From an uncultured Alphaproteobacteria bacterium (GTDB lineage: Bacteria; Pseudomonadota; Alphaproteobacteria; Rs-D84), in NCBI GenBank assembly GCA_946625925.1, contig CAMOTP010000041.1, positions 1 through 6,727 of the forward strand: a stretch of 6,727 bases of DNA. Direction: 5' to 3'. The position numbers and the translations under genes were made by a program. The notes beneath the pieces were generated by a model that saw nothing but the letters and a program-made list of their open reading frames with translations, did no database searches and was not told the origin of the DNA. Below, piece after piece: positions 4,777 to 6,727 of the stretch; positions within the stretch are counted from its first letter, which is position 1, and each line of letters starts with the position of its first letter.

Positions 4777-4812
4777 TGTCAGCAAAAAAAATATTTTAAG
4801 GAGGCATTAAAT

Positions 4813-6711
4813 ATGGCAAAAGTATTAGGTATCGATTTAGGTACAACAAATTCGGCAATGGCCTTTATGGACGGTAAAGATCCAAAAATTATTGAAAATT
4901 CCGAAGGTCAACGCACCACACCGTCTGTGGTTGCCCTGACATCAAATGGTGACCAACTGGTTGGTATTACTGCAAAAAACCAGGCTGTTACCAATCCTGA
5001 AAATACAATTTATGAAATTAAACGTTTAATGGGATTACGTTATGACAGCCCAGCCGTCAAAGAAATCGAAAAACGCGTTCCTTATAAAATTGTCGCTGGT
5101 GATAATGGGGATGCCTGGGTTGAAATGGATGGTAAAAAATATGCACCATCACAAATTTCTGCTATGATTTTGGCAAAATTAAAGAAAGATGCAGAAAATT
5201 ATTTGGGTGAAACAGTGACTGATGCAGTTATTACTGTGCCTGCATACTTTAATGATTCACAACGTCAGGCAACCAAGGATGCCGGTCGTATTGCTGGGTT
5301 AAATGTTTTACGTATTGTAAATGAACCAACAGCCGCTGCATTGGCATATGGTTTGGATAAAGATAAAAATGGCACAATTGCTGTGTACGACTTGGGTGGT
5401 GGTACATTTGATGTGTCCATATTGGAAATTGTTGATGGCGTGTTCGAAGTAAAATCAACAAATGGTGATACCGCATTGGGTGGTTCTGACTTTGATGCAC
5501 GTATTTTGAAATACTTAATCGAAGAATTCAAAGCCCAAACAGGTATTGATTTATCCGGCGATAAATTGGCATTACAAAGATTAAAAGAAGCCGCAGAAAA
5601 AGCAAAAATTGAATTGTCTTCAAAAACATCTGCGGATATTAACCTGCCTTTCTTGACAGCCGACGCAACTGGTCCAAAACACTTTAACACGACACTTTCA
5701 CGTGCAAAATTGGAATCTTTGGTTGATGATTTGATTAAAAAGACAATTGAACCATGCGAAAAAGCTTTGCGTGATGCAGGGTTATCAAAATCTGATATTA
5801 ATGAAGTGATTTTGGTCGGTGGTCAAACACGTATGCCAAAGGTTGTCGAAACAGTAAAAGAATTCTTTGGTCGCGAACCACACAAAGGCGTTAACCCAGA
5901 TGAAGTGGTTGCTATGGGTGCCGCAATTCAGGGTGGTGTTTTGAAAGGTGATGTAAAGGATGTTTTATTGTTGGATGTGACGCCATTGTCATTGGGTATT
6001 GAAACATTGGGTGGTGTGTTCACGCGTTTAATCGACAGAAACACAACAATTCCAACCAAGAAATCACAAGTCTTTTCAACAGCGGAAGACAATCAATCTG
6101 CTGTGACAATTCGTGTATTCCAAGGCGAACGCGATATGGCTGCTGATAATAAATTGTTGGGTCAATTTAATTTGGAAGGTATCGCACCTGCCCCACGTGG
6201 TATGCCACAAATCGAGGTTTCTTTTGATATCGATGCAAATGGTATTGTGCATGTATCCGCTAAAGATAAAGGTACAGGCAAAGAACAGGCGATTTCTATT
6301 AAATCCGACGGAGGTCTGTCCGAAGACGAAATCAAACGTATGGTTGATGAAGCCGCTGCAAATGCCGATGCGGATAAAAAGAAACGCGAATTAGTCGAAG
6401 CGAAAAACCAAGGTGAAACCGCAGTATTTTCTATTGAAAAATCACTGAAAGAACATGGCGACAAGATTTCCGAAGCTGACCGCAAGGCAATTGAAGATGC
6501 CAAGGAAGCATTGTCTGCTGAATTAAAGAAAGAAGATGCAACGGTTGAATCACTGAAAGAAAAGACAGATGCATTGACAGAAAAAGCCATGAAGTTAGGC
6601 GAAGCGGTTTATAAAGCTGCACAAGCCGAACAACAGGCAAATGCAGGACAATCTGAATCAAATAATGGTGATAATAATACCACAGATGCAGATTTTACTG
6701 AAAAGAAATAA
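4813..6711 (+). CDS. dnaK: Molecular chaperone DnaK (Hsp70)
   Basis: DnaK is the ATP-driven Hsp70 that binds exposed hydrophobic segments of cytoplasmic proteins, working with DnaJ and GrpE. The 632-residue length is normal (E. coli 638). The nucleotide-binding domain shows GIDLGTTNS (6-14), K70, NEPTAAALAYGLD (E171), DLGGGTFD (193-200, with T198 at the autophosphorylation position), ALGGSDFD (221-228) and LVGGQTRMP (334-342). The interdomain linker is DVLLLD (383-388), followed by VTPLSLGIETLGG and the substrate-binding beta domain, then the charged helical lid. The tail is Gln/Asn/Ser-rich and ends DADFTEKK rather than the E. coli EEVKDKK. AAGGAGG (4798-4804), the strongest ribosome binding site in the window, is 8 bases from ATG. 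A heat-shock promoter precedes it. The 16 bases after the stop hold no terminator, so dnaJ or another partner may follow outside the window. Confidence 0.99.
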   Translation: MAKVLGIDLGTTNSAMAFMDGKDPKIIENSEGQRTTPSVVALTSNGDQLVGITAKNQAVTNPENTIYEIKRLMGLRYDSPAVKEIEKRVPYKIVAGDNGDAWVEMDGKKYAPSQISAMILAKLKKDAENYLGETVTDAVITVPAYFNDSQRQATKDAGRIAGLNVLRIVNEPTAAALAYGLDKDKNGTIAVYDLGGGTFDVSILEIVDGVFEVKSTNGDTALGGSDFDARILKYLIEEFKAQTGIDLSGDKLALQRLKEAAEKAKIELSSKTSADINLPFLTADATGPKHFNTTLSRAKLESLVDDLIKKTIEPCEKALRDAGLSKSDINEVILVGGQTRMPKVVETVKEFFGREPHKGVNPDEVVAMGAAIQGGVLKGDVKDVLLLDVTPLSLGIETLGGVFTRLIDRNTTIPTKKSQVFSTAEDNQSAVTIRVFQGERDMAADNKLLGQFNLEGIAPAPRGMPQIEVSFDIDANGIVHVSAKDKGTGKEQAISIKSDGGLSEDEIKRMVDEAAANADADKKKRELVEAKNQGETAVFSIEKSLKEHGDKISEADRKAIEDAKEALSAELKKEDATVESLKEKTDALTEKAMKLGEAVYKAAQAEQQANAGQSESNNGDNNTTDADFTEKK

Positions 6712-6727
6712 TTTGTTTAGTTTGTTT

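Noticed and set aside
4664..4812. CIRCE (HrcA operator) before dnaK
   Set aside because: No TTAGCACTC/GAGTGCTAA inverted repeat is present; the sigma-32 pattern explains the regulation.
5265..5690. 141-codon open frame antisense to dnaK
   Set aside because: Long antisense frames opposite dnaK are a known artefact of its codon pattern. This one has no ribosome binding site or recognisable domain and lies wholly within the strongly conserved nucleotide-binding region.
6162..6590. 142-codon open frame antisense to the 3' part of dnaK
   Set aside because: Ser/Phe/Ala-rich translation mirrors the Glu/Lys/Ala codons of the DnaK lid; no start signals or family resemblance.
1..6727. Mobile element, CRISPR, phage or defence system
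   Set aside because: No transposase, integrase, repeat-spacer array, attachment repeats or defence domain is visible; the genes are housekeeping with uniform composition.

Overview
The window looks like housekeeping chromosome from an AT-rich bacterium, most likely an alphaproteobacterium. Three things point there. The partial regulator at the left edge has the alphaproteobacterial PraR/PhrR-type XRE signature (QQIQKYE, NRISAARL, PVSFFF). The dnaK promoter fits the heat-shock pattern described for alphaproteobacteria (CTTG, 17-18 bases, CYTATNTNNG). The L25 protein is the long Ctc/TL5 form. All complete genes end in TAA. I cannot name the order or genus; a low-GC host-associated or gut alphaproteobacterial lineage would fit.

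Layout. 1-429 (minus): XRE-family regulator running off the left edge. 430-541: a 112-base divergent promoter region shared with gpmI, with overlapping -35 elements and a cluster of AATTAC/GTAATT half-sites. 542-2011 (plus): gpmI, cofactor-independent phosphoglycerate mutase. 2016-2038: a hairpin terminator that serves gpmI and the convergent operon on the other strand. 2037-2330 and 2323-2787 (minus): a small single-pass membrane protein translationally overlapped with tadA, the tRNA adenosine deaminase. 2788-2804: only 17 bases separate the tadA and rsmD start codons, which lie inside a 7-bp inverted repeat. 2805-3356 (plus): rsmD, 16S rRNA guanine-N2 methyltransferase. 3425-3946 (plus): an unrecognised 173-residue protein. 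3953-4045: a good promoter and a structured leader before rplY. 4046-4663: rplY (L25/Ctc), closed by a strong terminator. 4745-4776: sigma-32-type promoter. 4813-6711: dnaK, with its downstream neighbour outside the window.

Functionally, most of the window serves translation and protein quality control: decoding (tadA), the ribosome (rsmD, rplY) and chaperoning (dnaK), with one glycolytic enzyme. No mobile element, CRISPR array, tRNA, rRNA or defence system is visible. The unusual content is regulatory: the gpmI/xre divergent region, the tadA/rsmD start-codon dyad and the rplY leader. Two unassigned proteins, the membrane protein and the 173-residue protein, are the remaining unknowns.
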